From the NCBI GenBank assembly GCA_963930775.1, contig OZ005693.1, positions 744,001 to 808,000 on the forward strand: a stretch of 64,000 nt of DNA, given 5' to 3'. The notes under the pieces are model-generated. The model saw only the letters and a program-made list of their open reading frames with translations. It was not told where the DNA came from and did not search any database. The stretch's first letter is position 1; every line of letters begins with the position of its first letter. This DNA comes from Cliona cf. orientalis. Lineage: Eukaryota; Porifera; Demospongiae; Clionaida; Clionaidae. Shown in pieces: positions 1 through 15,000 of the stretch. The translations under genes and the position numbers were made by a program.

Positions 1-113
1 TAGGAACCATCCATGTTTGTAGTATCGTGTATAGGGTGCTATTACACTAAAAAAGCAATTTATTTTTAGCACATTTAACTATTAGTACAATCATGCTGTG
101 TCTGTATCTTTAG

Positions 114-1824
114 AAAATTATAAGGAGCCGGGCTGTAGGGCGGAGCGAAGTATTGCCCACCACTCTCTACCACAGCCGCTGCACCTCAGGGTGACATTTG
201 AAGATCAGGAGAAGAGAACTGCTTCACTGAGGTTTGAGCAGGTGATCGAGCTAGGTAGCTTACTACAATTAGATGGTGATTTGAAACTTTCATGTTCTTT
301 CTGCCGAAAACTATTGTCCTTCGCTGGCCCTCAGAGAACTTTGGCAAATTTTAAAGTCACCATGCATGCCCGGCCCATCATTCAGATTGTCATTTTACCA
401 GTATCTCCCTCCCCTCCCCCCAAAGGAAAATTATTTTGCTGAATTCAATGCTTGCTGTATCAATACTATCATCAGATAGACAATGAATTGATTATGTTTA
501 ATGATATTATGCAGGGCAACCCTCCACTGGACATACCGACTCGTGAGTGGAGGGAGAAATTTTGGTCCCAAAAGGAACGTCTGGAGTTATACATTTTTGC
601 TGATAACGTGCACGACCGCAAAAGAAGTGATGCCGCCATCTATCATGTAAGTCATTGTTCCATGAAGTCATATAATATTATATCACTATAACCTTAAGTT
701 TAATTGGCTGTGTGCTGGCTACTGTGCAGGATGAAAAAGGCATACTATGTTTCCGCCATGCTATCTCTGCTTTCTATATACGACAGTCAACGCTGGACAT
801 AATAGCATTCAAAGCTAAGGTTAATAACGGCTAAGATTGAAGTGATTTACAGTGCAGCCCAATCTCCAGGCCCTTCTCTACTCTTCGGTATTGCAGTGAG
901 TAACAAGAAAGGGCCTGGGGATGAGGCTACTAATACAATGATTGTCGTGTATGTTTCAACCTATTACGATGTGAGATACTCAAGTTCACTGAAAGAGTAG
1001 TTACCTTTTAAGCACTTTATTCAATATTTGTAGAATGCTGGAGAGAGTGAATTTGAGTTTAGTGACATGCGACGGGAGGAGAAAAATCCGGCCAGCAAGA
1101 TGGCCATCTATGCCATGATCGACCTAGACAACCAGCATGCCTACGCACTGAAGGTATACGTATTAACTCTGAGAATAAATTGATATCTCCCCGTGTCATT
1201 AATTTTAGGTTACCATAACGACACCCACCTCCAGTGCTACAGGGTACTACCTCCTGCCGAATGAAGACTACACGGGTGCAACTATTTCAACAAATCCCGA
1301 AAAAGTAGGTATTGTATTAATCGGGGTACAACGCATTGCCTTATGTGCACAATATCATGCCATCACTCATTATATACACTCGCATAATTATTATCTACTC
1401 AGGTGCTAGTGAACAGCGAGTTCACTGTCAACTGGAGTGTGCCTCGTGCATTAAAGAGTGACAGAATCGGTATACCATGGACTTGACTGTCTTACGAACA
1501 ATGTGCTGTAATACATGCACTGTATCCATGCCATCTGCAGAGATCTTTGCCCTCTATGGCAGGAGGTACCTGTCCAGTGCTAACAACAGGCAGGCTGAGA
1601 CAGAAGGATCTACGAAAATGAAGGTTCATCACAAACATAGATCTATGTCGTTTTTATACTAATACGAATTGACTCAGAAATTTTTTCTTCCTGTTATGTA
1701 GGCCCCAGGACTTCCAGGAGAGTATGAGGTTCGCTACAGTCCCAATTCCCTGCAGGGCACCTACACTGGAACAAGAGAAAATACTTGTATTGCTGTAGCA
1801 AGATTCACTGTAGATACTGTTTGA
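114..1824 (+). CDS. Unrecognised protein, 3' part of upstream tandem paralogue (partial)
   Basis: This is the 3' half of a gene entering from the left edge; it matches exons 12-19 of the complete copy that ends at 6520. Exons: 114-241, 515-646, 730-819, 1034-1153, 1209-1304, 1403-1469, 1541-1623, 1702-1824. All joins keep the frame and the last exon ends in TGA, so it looks functional rather than a pseudogene. Compared with the second copy, the exon at 730-819 is 15 nt shorter, an in-frame loss of five codons in a Gly/Pro/Asn-rich loop. The C-terminal part has a beta-sandwich-like pattern (FTVNWSVP, then IFALYG, then PGLPGEYEVRY), loosely reminiscent of SKICH domains; that is a weak inference. 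The function is unknown. Intron sequences also resemble the second copy, so the duplication is fairly recent. Confidence 0.8.
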
Positions 1825-2123
1825 AACCAGAAAACTTGAATAGTCCGTCTCGACTAAGACTGGAACCCTTTTTAGCTGTGCATGTTGTTATTATTGTCTG
1901 GACACACTATATACCAGGTACACACTGTCTCTATAAATTCCTGTGTATCTGTACATGGTCGTTCACGCTCTACACGCGAACGCGCATGCGCAAATCGAGG
2001 GAGCCCCACCTCTAAGTTTCTAGTTCTGTCGGTGGTGTGTCGTAGGTGGGGCTGGTTCAAATAAAAGTTACTTCCGTTTGAGGCCGAGGGCATAGTGCAG
2101 TGCAGGTTGAAAGGAGGCTGATC
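1825..2123 (+). promoter_or_regulatory. Intergenic/promoter region with NRF1-like palindrome
   Basis: About 300 bp separate the stop of the first paralogue from the ATG of the second. A GCGCATGCGC palindrome at 1982-1991 matches the NRF1 core and lies about 130 bp before the start codon, in a locally GC-richer stretch. The same palindrome occurs upstream of other genes in this window. No clear TATA box is visible. The promoter role is inferred. Confidence 0.45.
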
Positions 2124-5100
2124 ATGGAGCAAGAAGTAGAGCAGCTCAAGACGCTTGTTGGCGATCTTTTTGCCAAGATAGAGGTAAGTTCTAAAAATTA
2201 ATCTAAGAAAAATTTAATTGAAGCTCACCCTTGTTGTGTACAATTTAAATCTGATCTTGAGCTATAAATTTACACACTTGTTTGTATTGTTAATTTTTGT
2301 AGTCGTTGGAAGAGCGTGTGTCCATCTTGGAAGAAGAAGGATCGGCCAAGCCCAAGGGACCCGAGCCCATCCTCACCTGCGTCCAGTGTCTGGCAGAGTA
2401 CAAGGAATCAGAGAATGCAGGTCAGTTGATAAAAGTGTACTTAGCAGACCGATACTTGCACTAACTTTATCATTCATCATCATCATCATTATGATACTAT
2501 AATGGTGTAAGCTTATCTAGGAGACAAGTTGAAAATGAAAATTATAACTCGGCAGATAATTTGATAATTTATCTAGATCTTTATCGTATCAGCACATTTA
2601 ATACCCTTGGTATATTTCTTTCAGAGGGCCACTGCAAATATCACCCCAAATCTGTGAAGTATGGAGGCTGGAAGTGCACCTACCAGTGTTGCAACGCCAG
2701 TGCTGGTGACAGAGAGAAGGCAAAGGCACTGGTGGGCTGCTCCAAGGGAAAGCATCGCAGCAAGCACCACACTGACTACACGTATGCCAACTATTTCTTC
2801 CACATGAGTGACCTGGTAAGTTTGAAGCTATGCAAGTTATGTGTGGCACTGAAAGACAGATCAGGGAGCCTAGCTGGGAATGCCGAGGAGCAAAGGCCAT
2901 TATGGTGGTTTCCCTTGGTCAGAGATAGTTGAACTTGTTGAACTTTCATCAAGTCCAAAGAGCGATAGCAATACTATAGGTTTCTTTACTGGGTGATAAT
3001 TATTGATGATAATATTATGATATTTTTCTTTAGTCTAATGAGGCCAAGGAGCTATGGCTGTCAATGAATGTCAGTGACTACATCACGGAGTGGACTGAGT
3101 GGGCGGAGGTGAGTAGCCACTGCTCTGTCACTGTTGATTCTATGATAGAGTCTTTATTAGGACAAAGTTGTTCCAACACTTCGAGTATTAACATAATTAT
3201 TACTCCTTATCAGTCCTTATATACCACATATTGTTATGCTTACCAATTTGGACCACTGAAAAAAAATAATGTGAAACTTTCAGATTGGTTTGACTGATAA
3301 AGGGAGCGTGTTTGTGATTCTTGGTTCCGGTAGAATTCAACCTGAAGCCTTTGTCGAATTCACTCCAAAGGAACTCAAAAAGTGCAAGGTAGGGTGTACG
3401 TGGCTGTATCAGTGGCAAAGTTGTATAATGAAACCATTTTTTTGGTGTGTCATAACTGATTTTTGTGAATTGCAGAAATCTTCATTTGTAGCCTTGGAGA
3501 AGAATGATCCAGTTGGGTGGAGCCTTAAGGCGGAGCTTCACGCAACTAACTCAGTGGTGGACTGTAAGCAAAAACTGATGCTATTTATAGCTGGATAGTG
3601 ATGATGCTAAAATTAAAACAATTGATGTCATAATACAGCTATCACGGTCTCCATTAAGCCTGCATCTTCCAAGACTCCACTGAAAAAGAAGATAGCAATT
3701 GTGTTGGAGGGTGATCGTCCAAGGCCCGGCCAAGTTGAGACGATTTCTGAAGCCTATCCACCCAGGGTATGCGATAATTATCTTTATACCAGAATAATAA
3801 TAATTATTATTAATAGCTCTGTGCAATACATACAGAGCTATTACTAATAATGCAATTGAAATTCAACAATAATGTTTGTCATGCAGCCTACGGTGACGTA
3901 TACTGTACCAGAGGACTCCAGTGAAGGTCCAGTGTTGGAGGCGGGGCCAGACTACTCCAAGGACAGGAAGAATGACTACCCCACAGAGACAAATGATGAG
4001 TGAGCAGTATATAATAGCGGCTATTATTATTGATTGCATATTATTATCATGCTGATGCAAATTCGTTCATTGATACACACACAGCATGTTTGCTGTACAG
4101 CTTCAGCAGGTGGGAGACATCGAGGTCGGATCAACTTACCGCGATCGAAAAGACAGTAAGCAGTGATCTAAAAATTTTTAATAATTTCCACTCTCAGGTG
4201 ATCAAATAGATTAACAGCAATTAATCGATATTAATAACTTATATCCCTTTAAGAAGAAAGCGATGGCGTTATATATAATGCCGTAGTTACACTAAATCTT
4301 AATTTTTTGCAGATAAGTGGAGAAACTGTTTCACTGCCACCATCAGGGCTACTAATGGGTCACCAAACATCATCCCCATCACAGACTGCTGGGGGGAGTA
4401 CATGAACCACGGTAGGATAGATTGGATCATGTGACTGTCACATGACTGTCATGTGATTGCAACTGATACACTGTCATGCAGATGGTGAGTGGGAGAAGGT
4501 GGCTGAGACCCATGTCGGTCTGAAAGGAAGCAGGAGTTTCTTTGATGCCAGAGACTTTCTCATCGATCCTGCCGCCCCTAGTAATCTTGTTGTTCAACTT
4601 GACATCAAAATAGCAGGCAAGTATAATTAAAGCTGTATGCCTTTGACATTTTCTACATGGTCATCCATGTAGTAGTATGGTAGTATTATAGGAACCATCC
4701 AATAATTTTTGTCATTTCTTAAATTTTAATGCATAATTATTATGAGTATTAGTTCAATCTTGCTGTATTTGTGTGTTTAGAGAATTATAAGGAGCCGAAC
4801 TCGTGGGCGGAGCGAAGGCTTGCCCACCACTCCCTACCACAGCCGCTGCACCTCAGGGTGACGTTTGAAGATCAGGAGAAGAGAACTGCTTCACTGAGGT
4901 TTGAGCAGGTGAGCTAGGTAGCTTATTACAGCTAGTGATCAGAGGCTTCCATGTTCTTTTGCCTACAAGAATAACTATAATTGTCCTTCACCGGCCCTCA
5001 GGGAAGTATCATTATAGACTGAATATCATAATCACCAAAATTTCAATTTTAAAGTCATTATACTGATTCATGTGTGACTATTATTCAGATTGCCAAATTT

Positions 5101-6520
5101 TAAATCATAGTGGTCAGAGGGATAATGATATGACATTGTGAATTGATCTATTTCTATGCAGGGCAACCCTCCACTGGACATACCAACTCGTGAGAGTAGA
5201 GAGAAAAGCTGGTCCAAAAAGAAACCTCTGGAGTTTTATATTTTTGCCGATAATGTGGACGACCGCACAAGAAGCGATGCCGCCATCTTTTATGTAAGCC
5301 ATTCCACAAAGTAATTATTACTGTAGCCCTAAATTTAATTGGCTGTGTGCTGGCTACTCTGTGCAGAATGAAGATGGTGTACTGTGCTTCCGTCCCGCCC
5401 CCAATGGTGACGGTGGACAATACTTTTACATACGACAGTCAACACTCGACATAAAAGCATTCAAAGCGAAGGTCAGGCTCAAATCTAAGATTGAAGTGTG
5501 TTTCAACTTTCAATTAGCATTGTCCCCAGGCCCTTCCCAGCTCTTCAGTGTTATAGCACGGAATTAAGGGGCAGGGGATGACGCTATCTGTGTAATAATT
5601 AAGTCTATTATAATTATTACTTAATATTAATTTTGTAGAAAGCTGGAGAGAGTGAATTTGAGTTAAGTGACATGCGAAAGGAAACGAAGGATCCGGCCAG
5701 TAAGGTGGCCATCTATGCCATGGTCGACCTAGACAACCAGTATGCCTACGCACTGAAGGTACAATGTCGGGGATTGACTTGGAGAATTAATTGAACAAAT
5801 TTTATTCATTTCCCCTGTCATAAATTTTTAGGTTACCATAACAACACCCACCTCCAGTGCTACAGGGTACTACCTCCTGCCGAATGAAGACTACACGGAT
5901 GCAACTATTTCAACAAATCCCGAAGAAGTAGGTGTTGTATCAATCTGAATACAACACATATTATGCCTTACAGTCACACCAAGCCCTTGGTGGCACATAA
6001 TGTTGTCATGCTATTATGCACTCTCATACATATAAATCTATCTGCTCAGGTTCTAGTGAACAGTGAGTTCACTGTCAACTGGAGTGTGCCTCGTGCAGCC
6101 AAGACTGACGGAATCGGTATACTTTTATAAACTCTTTTGTGCTATCATTTTAGTATGAGCAAATTGTGTACTGTTTGTGTATGATATTTATTTACATGCA
6201 CTGTATCCATGCCACCTGCAGAGATCTTTCCCCTCTATGGCAAGAAGTACCTGTCCAGTGCTAGCAACAAGCAGGCTGAGACAGAAGGATCTACAAAAAT
6301 GAAGGTTCATCATAATAATAATTAAATTTCTGTCATTTTTGTTTCTCTGACAGTCTACGAATTGACTCGAATTCTTTTTTATCTTTCTGTGATGCAGGCT
6401 CCAGGACTTCCAGGAGAGTATGAGGTTCGCTACGGTCCCAATTCCCTGCGGGGCACCTACACTGGAATGAGAGGAAATACTTACATTGCTGTAGCAAGAT
6501 TCACTGTAGATACTGTTTGA
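2124..6520 (+). CDS. Coiled-coil / CHORD-like zinc-binding protein of unknown function, 678 aa
   Basis: Nineteen exons: 2124-2183, 2303-2420, 2625-2815, 3034-3108, 3284-3388, 3476-3563, 3639-3766, 3887-3999, 4085-4155, 4313-4411, 4482-4616, 4781-4908, 5162-5293, 5367-5471, 5639-5758, 5832-5927, 6050-6116, 6222-6304, 6398-6520. Lengths sum to 2,037 nt (679 codons with stop) and all phases agree. The N-terminus (about residues 1-40) is a short Glu/Leu-rich coiled coil. Residues about 45-110 hold a Cys/His module (CVQC, CKYHP, WKCTYQCC, GCSKGKH) that resembles CHORD zinc-binding domains, which carry C-YHP, W-CC and GC-G-H signatures. The rest is probably beta-rich, ending with a module containing FTVNWSVP and PGEYEVRY. 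I do not recognise the full-length family. Intron 11 (4617-4780) starts with GC in an AG|GCAAGT context, a GC-AG intron. The start is the first ATG in frame with a coiled-coil exon. Confidence 0.85.
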
Positions 6521-6720
6521 AGCTGAAAAAATAGTCCAGACTGGAACCTTTTTAGCACCATAGGTTGTTATATTCTAGATATGTTCATGTTTTATTATAG
6601 CTGTGTATGCGGGGGTGGGGCGAGGAAACGAGCCCCGCCCATATTTTCACAGTATACGGTCTGTTACGCCCATAGTATAGCGAAAGTGTGCGGACTAATC
6701 TCTCTCTCTACCAAGTCAAG

Positions 6721-8876
<2,156 letters not shown>

Positions 8877-9092
8877 ATTGACTTCACCAATTATTGATCA
8901 TGCACGCATTAATATCCCATGGCATATTCTGGTTATGATTGTGACGATATTGTAATTGGTATGTTATGGTAGTCTTATTTTAAATTGTGTATTGAGAATT
9001 TTTAGTAAGTTATTAAATTTTTGTCATTGTTTCAGAGTAATACTTATGATATTGATCGTTTTCTTGTCCTGTATATTATATCGATAATAATT
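8877..9092. other. Short convergent intergenic region
   Basis: AT-rich spacer between the p38 kinase stop and the CFAP54 stop on the opposite strand. It must hold both 3' UTRs and polyadenylation sites. No other structure seen. Confidence 0.5.
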
Positions 9093-12000
9093 TTATTGTG
9101 ACGTGTTAAAGAGACTTTTGAAGAAGCAGCAAGCCTCCCCCTTAACAGTGGTGTTGCCAAATGGCCGCAGAACCTGTGCGATAGTGGAGACGTTCTGTAG
9201 CTCTAGCTTAGGAATCTGATCCCTGGTGAGAACCAAGCCCAGCGCCTCGGCTAGATTTATCACAGCTAGCTCAAGGCTCTCGACAAGCTCAGAAGGAATC
9301 CTGAATGGCTTCTCGAGCTTTTTCTGTTTGGAAGGAGAGCGCGATAGAGGGCGACTGGATGAACGTGACTCCATCAAGATAGACTTCGAGGCGGTTGCCA
9401 AATCTTGCCAGATTGTGTGTAGTTCAGAGAGCTTTTTGGATGGCATTTTGATGATGTACGACTCAAATCCAAATGAAGAGAGATTGGAGGGTATGGAAGT
9501 ACGCACAGCTCTTTGGTTGAGAACAAAGTATCCCATAATAATATCATCACCCGAGAGTGCATTCTCCTCAGAATTTGAAATCTTGGCTTTCTCGGTCTCT
9601 CCTTCGCAGCTTACATTGGTACCTGCTTTTCTTGCAAGCGGTGCAAGAAATGGACTCGTCCATATGACACTTAGTTCATTGTCAGCAGCTGAGAGGTAAG
9701 TATCGGCCTGCTGAATGGCAGCAGAATGAGAACCACCACTCGGACGCTGCCCTGCTGGGGAGAGGGAGAGAAGGGGAGGAGTGGCAGGAAGTCTACAGGT
9801 CTTGAATGGCGGACAATTCTGCAAGAGAAAAGTGAGGAGAGATTTGCACTTAGAATAGGCAGAGGGTGTAAATTCGTTATAGTGCAAGAGCCAGGGGGAT
9901 GAGGCAGTTGTACTGAGAGCATTCTTCTTCCAAAAGCAGTGCTGCAGAAGGTAGTTAAAATAGCCAATAATCTTGAACCAGGTTAGGTTGGTCATATCTG
10001 CATGCCGAGTGCTAGGGAGCATGGCTTCAATGGGTGGAGCATCCCCTCGGTGGACATCGGTGGCCAGCGTCTGTAGGAGATTCTCTGAAGGGCAAAGGTC
10101 AAGGAGGACAAAGTCCGGAAGGTCATCAAGCACCTTATCGGTGATTCTCTTGGTGACCTCTTCATTTCGAAGCTCAGAAGCTAGCACTGTCAACTGCTGT
10201 GAGGCACTGAGAGAATGTGTAGCACATTTAACCATGCACCATGCTAGGTAGTTCTCTCTCGCTCTCTCTCTATTCCACTCCCTCTCTGCCTTGCTGACCC
10301 TGTCCTGTTCTTGTGAGGGTGGCTTATTCGACATTCTACTAACACTAGGTCGTCGTGGTGACGGCACACGCTGTGGAACTGGCTCCTGATTGGACAGTGT
10401 GCCTACGGTAGATGTTTTGAGAGATTTTTGCTGTGTTGCAGGAGGGGTGTCACCCGTGCCTGGAGTTTTAGGGGTCTTGGGGTAGAACGGCTTTGGCTGC
10501 TTACTCGATGCACTGTATAGACTTGCTAACTCACAGAAATTAGTGAATAATAACCTGCAAATAATATTATTGATAATGATGTACATAATTGTGTATGTAC
10601 ATGTAATTATGATGTACATGTATTATGTACATTGCATCGTTATGTATGTACATGTAATTATGTATGTCATGTAATTGTGATATACATGTACATGTAATTA
10701 TGATGTACATGTATATTATGTATGTACATGTAATTATGATCTTGTACATAAATGGAGGGATTTTTCATGCCCCTATTATCTCCTCTTAATTGAACCAACA
10801 CACATACCTGTGGTTGAGTCCTTGACTGGATAAGGCCTTGACTGCCTCAAGTAGAGGGGTGAAGTTGAAATTTTCACCATCATTGGACTGCAACCCATGT
10901 GCTATGCCTGAAAAAAAATGAAATGACATGAAATTTTAGTGGCACACACACACGAAATTATTTTACCATATTGAAATTTGAGTTCAGCCTCTAGAGGTGG
11001 GTTGGTGTGGGCAGAGTCTTTCAGAAGCTGGAGCCCATCCTCACAAGCAGCCATGGCTGAGGTAATGAGGTCACCCCTGTCATTATTATCAGTCTTATTT
11101 GACGCCATTAGAGTGAGTATATGGGCAAGGCGTAGCTTGCAAGATGCCATTAGGACTCTGTGTGGCTGGTATATGTTCACTGTACTAGCGCCAATAGATA
11201 GCTCAGTCATCTGAAAAATTTATAAAAACTGTCATTTTTAGGGAAAATTAGAATCTAACATATTATTATTAATATTTAAATTTTAGTCATGCAACATCCT
11301 AATATTATTATTAAGATGTTGCATGACTAAAATTAATGTAAATTCTCCTACCTGTTTGTTGAGCATTGCTGTGAGTCCACTGTATACTGGGACCATCTCC
11401 TCCAGTACTGCACTAGTCTGGAGGCAACTGGCATCAGATAATATCAGAGACAGCTTGGTGGAGAGTAGCTGAGCATAGGGCGTCTGTTCTCGAAGAGAGT
11501 TGAGCAATTCTAGTCCACTCTAAAAAAACAAATTTTCCACCATTAAATATTGTTTCAATCTACTCAGAAGCACTTACTTGTGCATGGACCTGTATAAGGT
11601 CAAGGTTCAGGACGTCAGCATTGAGAGAATGCAGGGCCGCAGTGAGGTGAAACTCCGCCCACATCTCCACATCCCCACAAGCCTCACACTCTTCACATGC
11701 CTCCCCACATACACTAGCACAGCTCAACCACTCAAACTTGATGTCTATTAGGCTCTTTGCAAGAATATTCTTGCACTCAAGCCAAAGCCTCAAGTCAGGA
11801 GCAAATGATGATTGAGAGTTCAAACGAATGCTCTTCAGATTCTCTTCCATTTCTTGTGAGCTGCCGAGATTGGCACTTTCGTTGGTAGACTGTAGGCTTC
11901 GTAGTGCGGCTAAACAGAGTTGAGCTGCTGTGCTAGGCTGGGAAAGAGCCAGAGATACCTCTGCCATCGCCAAGTATGACCTACATAAAAAAATGTGAAT

Positions 12001-15000
12001 TTTTATACTATCTCCACTAAGTTTAAATTCAATCGGTGATATACCGTAGATTGCAAAATTTTCGCCGTTAAATTTTTTTTGTCGACGACCTTTTCCAATG
12101 AAAATTAAAACACGCGAAATATTTTGTGTAACGTACGTCTGTCGCTAAAGTCTGGCGACGAAATTTAGACGATGCAAAAAACTTACAGCGAAATATTTAA
12201 ATATCCCGATCTACGGTAATAATAATAATTAAAATCTCTGACCTGGTTTTGATATCTGATCCAGTAGGGGACTCACTCCATGCTGACGTTAACTCTTTCT
12301 CGGCGGAAACCAAGAGCATGAGTTTGATGTCTGATTTTATTCTCTTCATCAGGGTATTATTGGTCTCGGATGGGCGTGTGCTTCCGGGAGAGGAAGGGGC
12401 GGAGCTTCGGGGACTTCCTGATTTGGTGGAACGAGTGGTGGGAGGTTGGGGTGCACCAGTTGACTTCCCTACACTGCTACGACTGAAAAAAGAACAAAAT
12501 TTGTGTTATAAACATATTATTGGCACAAAAAATCGTTACCGTAGTTAATCGAATATAATGCATGATCCAATTTAACGCCATTAATTTTTGACGAATTCTC
12601 ATAACGTTTATATATGGAGCAATTGACGACCTTTACCAGTGAAACGCGCGTTTTTCAAAATTGAAATTATTTTTTTTCCATGTGTAGTATTAGATTAAGT
12701 ACAGTAATTTTACTTTTTGTACCAGGCTAATTTTTACATGTGCATACCTTGCTATTGGTGGGGTGACGTATATGGCTGTGGTAGCTAGACTGGTGTAGAG
12801 CTGAGCTCTGGCCACAGCTATCATTCCCACCAGCTCCCTCCCATAGAGCTGCTCCAGCTTGGCGGATAGACCTCTCTCCATCACGTACTGGAGATACTTG
12901 ATGTTCTTAGCGTCACTGATTGGAGCTCCAGTGTTGAACTTTAGGGGACTCTACATAAACATAATATTTGTAGGTATTGTAAGGTATTGTAGGGTAATGT
13001 AGGTCAGGAATCTGATTGGTCAGTTGGAGGTCCACCATTTCACTTCGCTTTGCTCGGGATGCTACAGATTCGGGCCTCTGAGTGGCCAATCAGATCATAG
13101 TATTTGTTACAACTATAATATGGTAATGTGGGTATTGTAGGTATTGTAAAGTATTGTAAGATATTGTAGGGTAATGTAGGTCAGGAATCTGATTGGTCAG
13201 TTGGAGGCCCACTATTTCACTTTGCTTTGCTCGGGCTGCTACAGATTTGGGCCTCTGAGTGGCCAATCAGATCACAGTATTCGTTACATCGAGATGGTAA
13301 TGTAGGCATTGTAGGTATTGTACGGTATTATAAGGTATTGTAAGATATTGTAGGGTAATGTAGGTCAGGAATCTGATTGGTCAGTTGGAGGCCCACTATT
13401 TCACTTTGCTTTGCTCAGGATGCTACAGATTCGGGCCTCTATAAAATTTCTAGGGTGAAAATGTTGATAATACTATGTATAATACGTTTATGAACAGAGA
13501 AAGTATATGTAATTTTAAAAATTTCATGTACTTTAATTTTTGGCTAAGTACTGAGTCTCTTACCCAGTGTGAGTCTACTTGTCTATCATGGTGAGTGGCT
13601 GTGCTGGGGAGATCTGATCCAGTCAGTAGCTCAGAGAGGCAGAGGAGGGCGTCGTCAAACTGAGATAGCTGAGTCAGCAATTGTAGCTTGAGGAGCCGGG
13701 CTGTGGCTGTGTGAGTGACATTTCTGCACACCTTATGGGAGAGGTGATCATACAACCACAGCACTGGAAGGACCTGGGGGAAGAGAGAGAGAGGGGGGGG
13801 GGGAAGGGAGAGATCAAGAAATACTGTGTGATTTCAACAGCCAAACCTCATTGTACCGTATAGCCGGAAATATTGGTGGAAATTAAATTTGGTGGTTGAG
13901 TCCAAAATCGCTATTGCAAGAATATTAGCGGATTTAAATTTGGCGGTTCGGTACAAGATTTCCATACGTATATATGTGAGTATGAAATTTTGGCGGATTT
14001 TAATTTGGCGGTTGTAAAATAGACCGCCAAACCGCCAAATTTAATTCCCTGCTAAATTTTCCGGCTATACGGTATGTAGATTCTGCGTCAACTCCCCCCC
14101 CCCCCCCACCAAATACACATACCTTGACTGAGTGTTTTCTTTGTATGAGCTCATGTGCAGTCCACTGCAGTGAGGCCAGCAGAGCCAGTGGGTTGCAGCG
14201 ATGAACATCAGCGAATATCTCCATCCCAGGAGTGAGCCTGGAGCCTTCGGGGGAGGAGTGTGGGAGGTGGTAGGAGATGTAGTCTAGGTCTTTGATGGGG
14301 TGAGGGAGAGAGTAGGCCAGCACGCATCGGAACAGAGAGGCCGAGAGAAGGGTGTACTCTAACCGCACGTCTAGAGCACCACAGCTCATGTATCTGTAGG
14401 GATTCATGGTATGCTAACTAACTTTGGTTGAGAATTTTAACACGTATGCTAATTTTAGTTGAGAAATTAATTTTTAGGCAATATCGGTATCTCCAACTAT
14501 CAACCATGTCTCAGAAGTCTGTTTCTACTGTTTGCACAAAATTTATCAATTTTTTTATTGTTAATATGCTTATTATGATGCTAACCTTGCTAGCTTGGTT
14601 GCATTGATTGCAGCAAGCAGACAGCCCCACACACCAAACTGAGAGAGAGCTTCTCCTCCATCTCCTCCTCCTTCTCCTTCCGACAGATCGATCAGCTTTC
14701 TCCAATTTCCCTCGCCACTAGCACCGGGTACGGGCCAGTCCTGCTGTGTCGCCCCTATCACTGTTGATAGCACCTCTCTCCACCAGTGCCCTGCAGTCTT
14801 GCAGTGTCCACTGTGCCACAGTACATCGCCCAGCTCACTCATGGCCTGGGCAGCCAGCTCTTTCTGACCAGATTTGAGCAGTTTAGAAATAGCTTCATCA
14901 TAGGCGGATACGACTGATGATACTCCAGTCAGGGGTATAGATGGACAGGCAAGTGATTCGGTTTTTGCCTCTGCACTGTCATTTTTCAATTTTTGGTTCA

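Noticed and set aside
730-819. Possible pseudogene status of the first CHORD-like paralogue
   Set aside because: The shorter exon is an in-frame loss of five codons and all other exons keep frame and splice sites.
9226-9699. 157-codon plus-strand frame opposite the last CFAP54 exon
   Set aside because: Shadow of the long minus-strand exon; no start context or domain.
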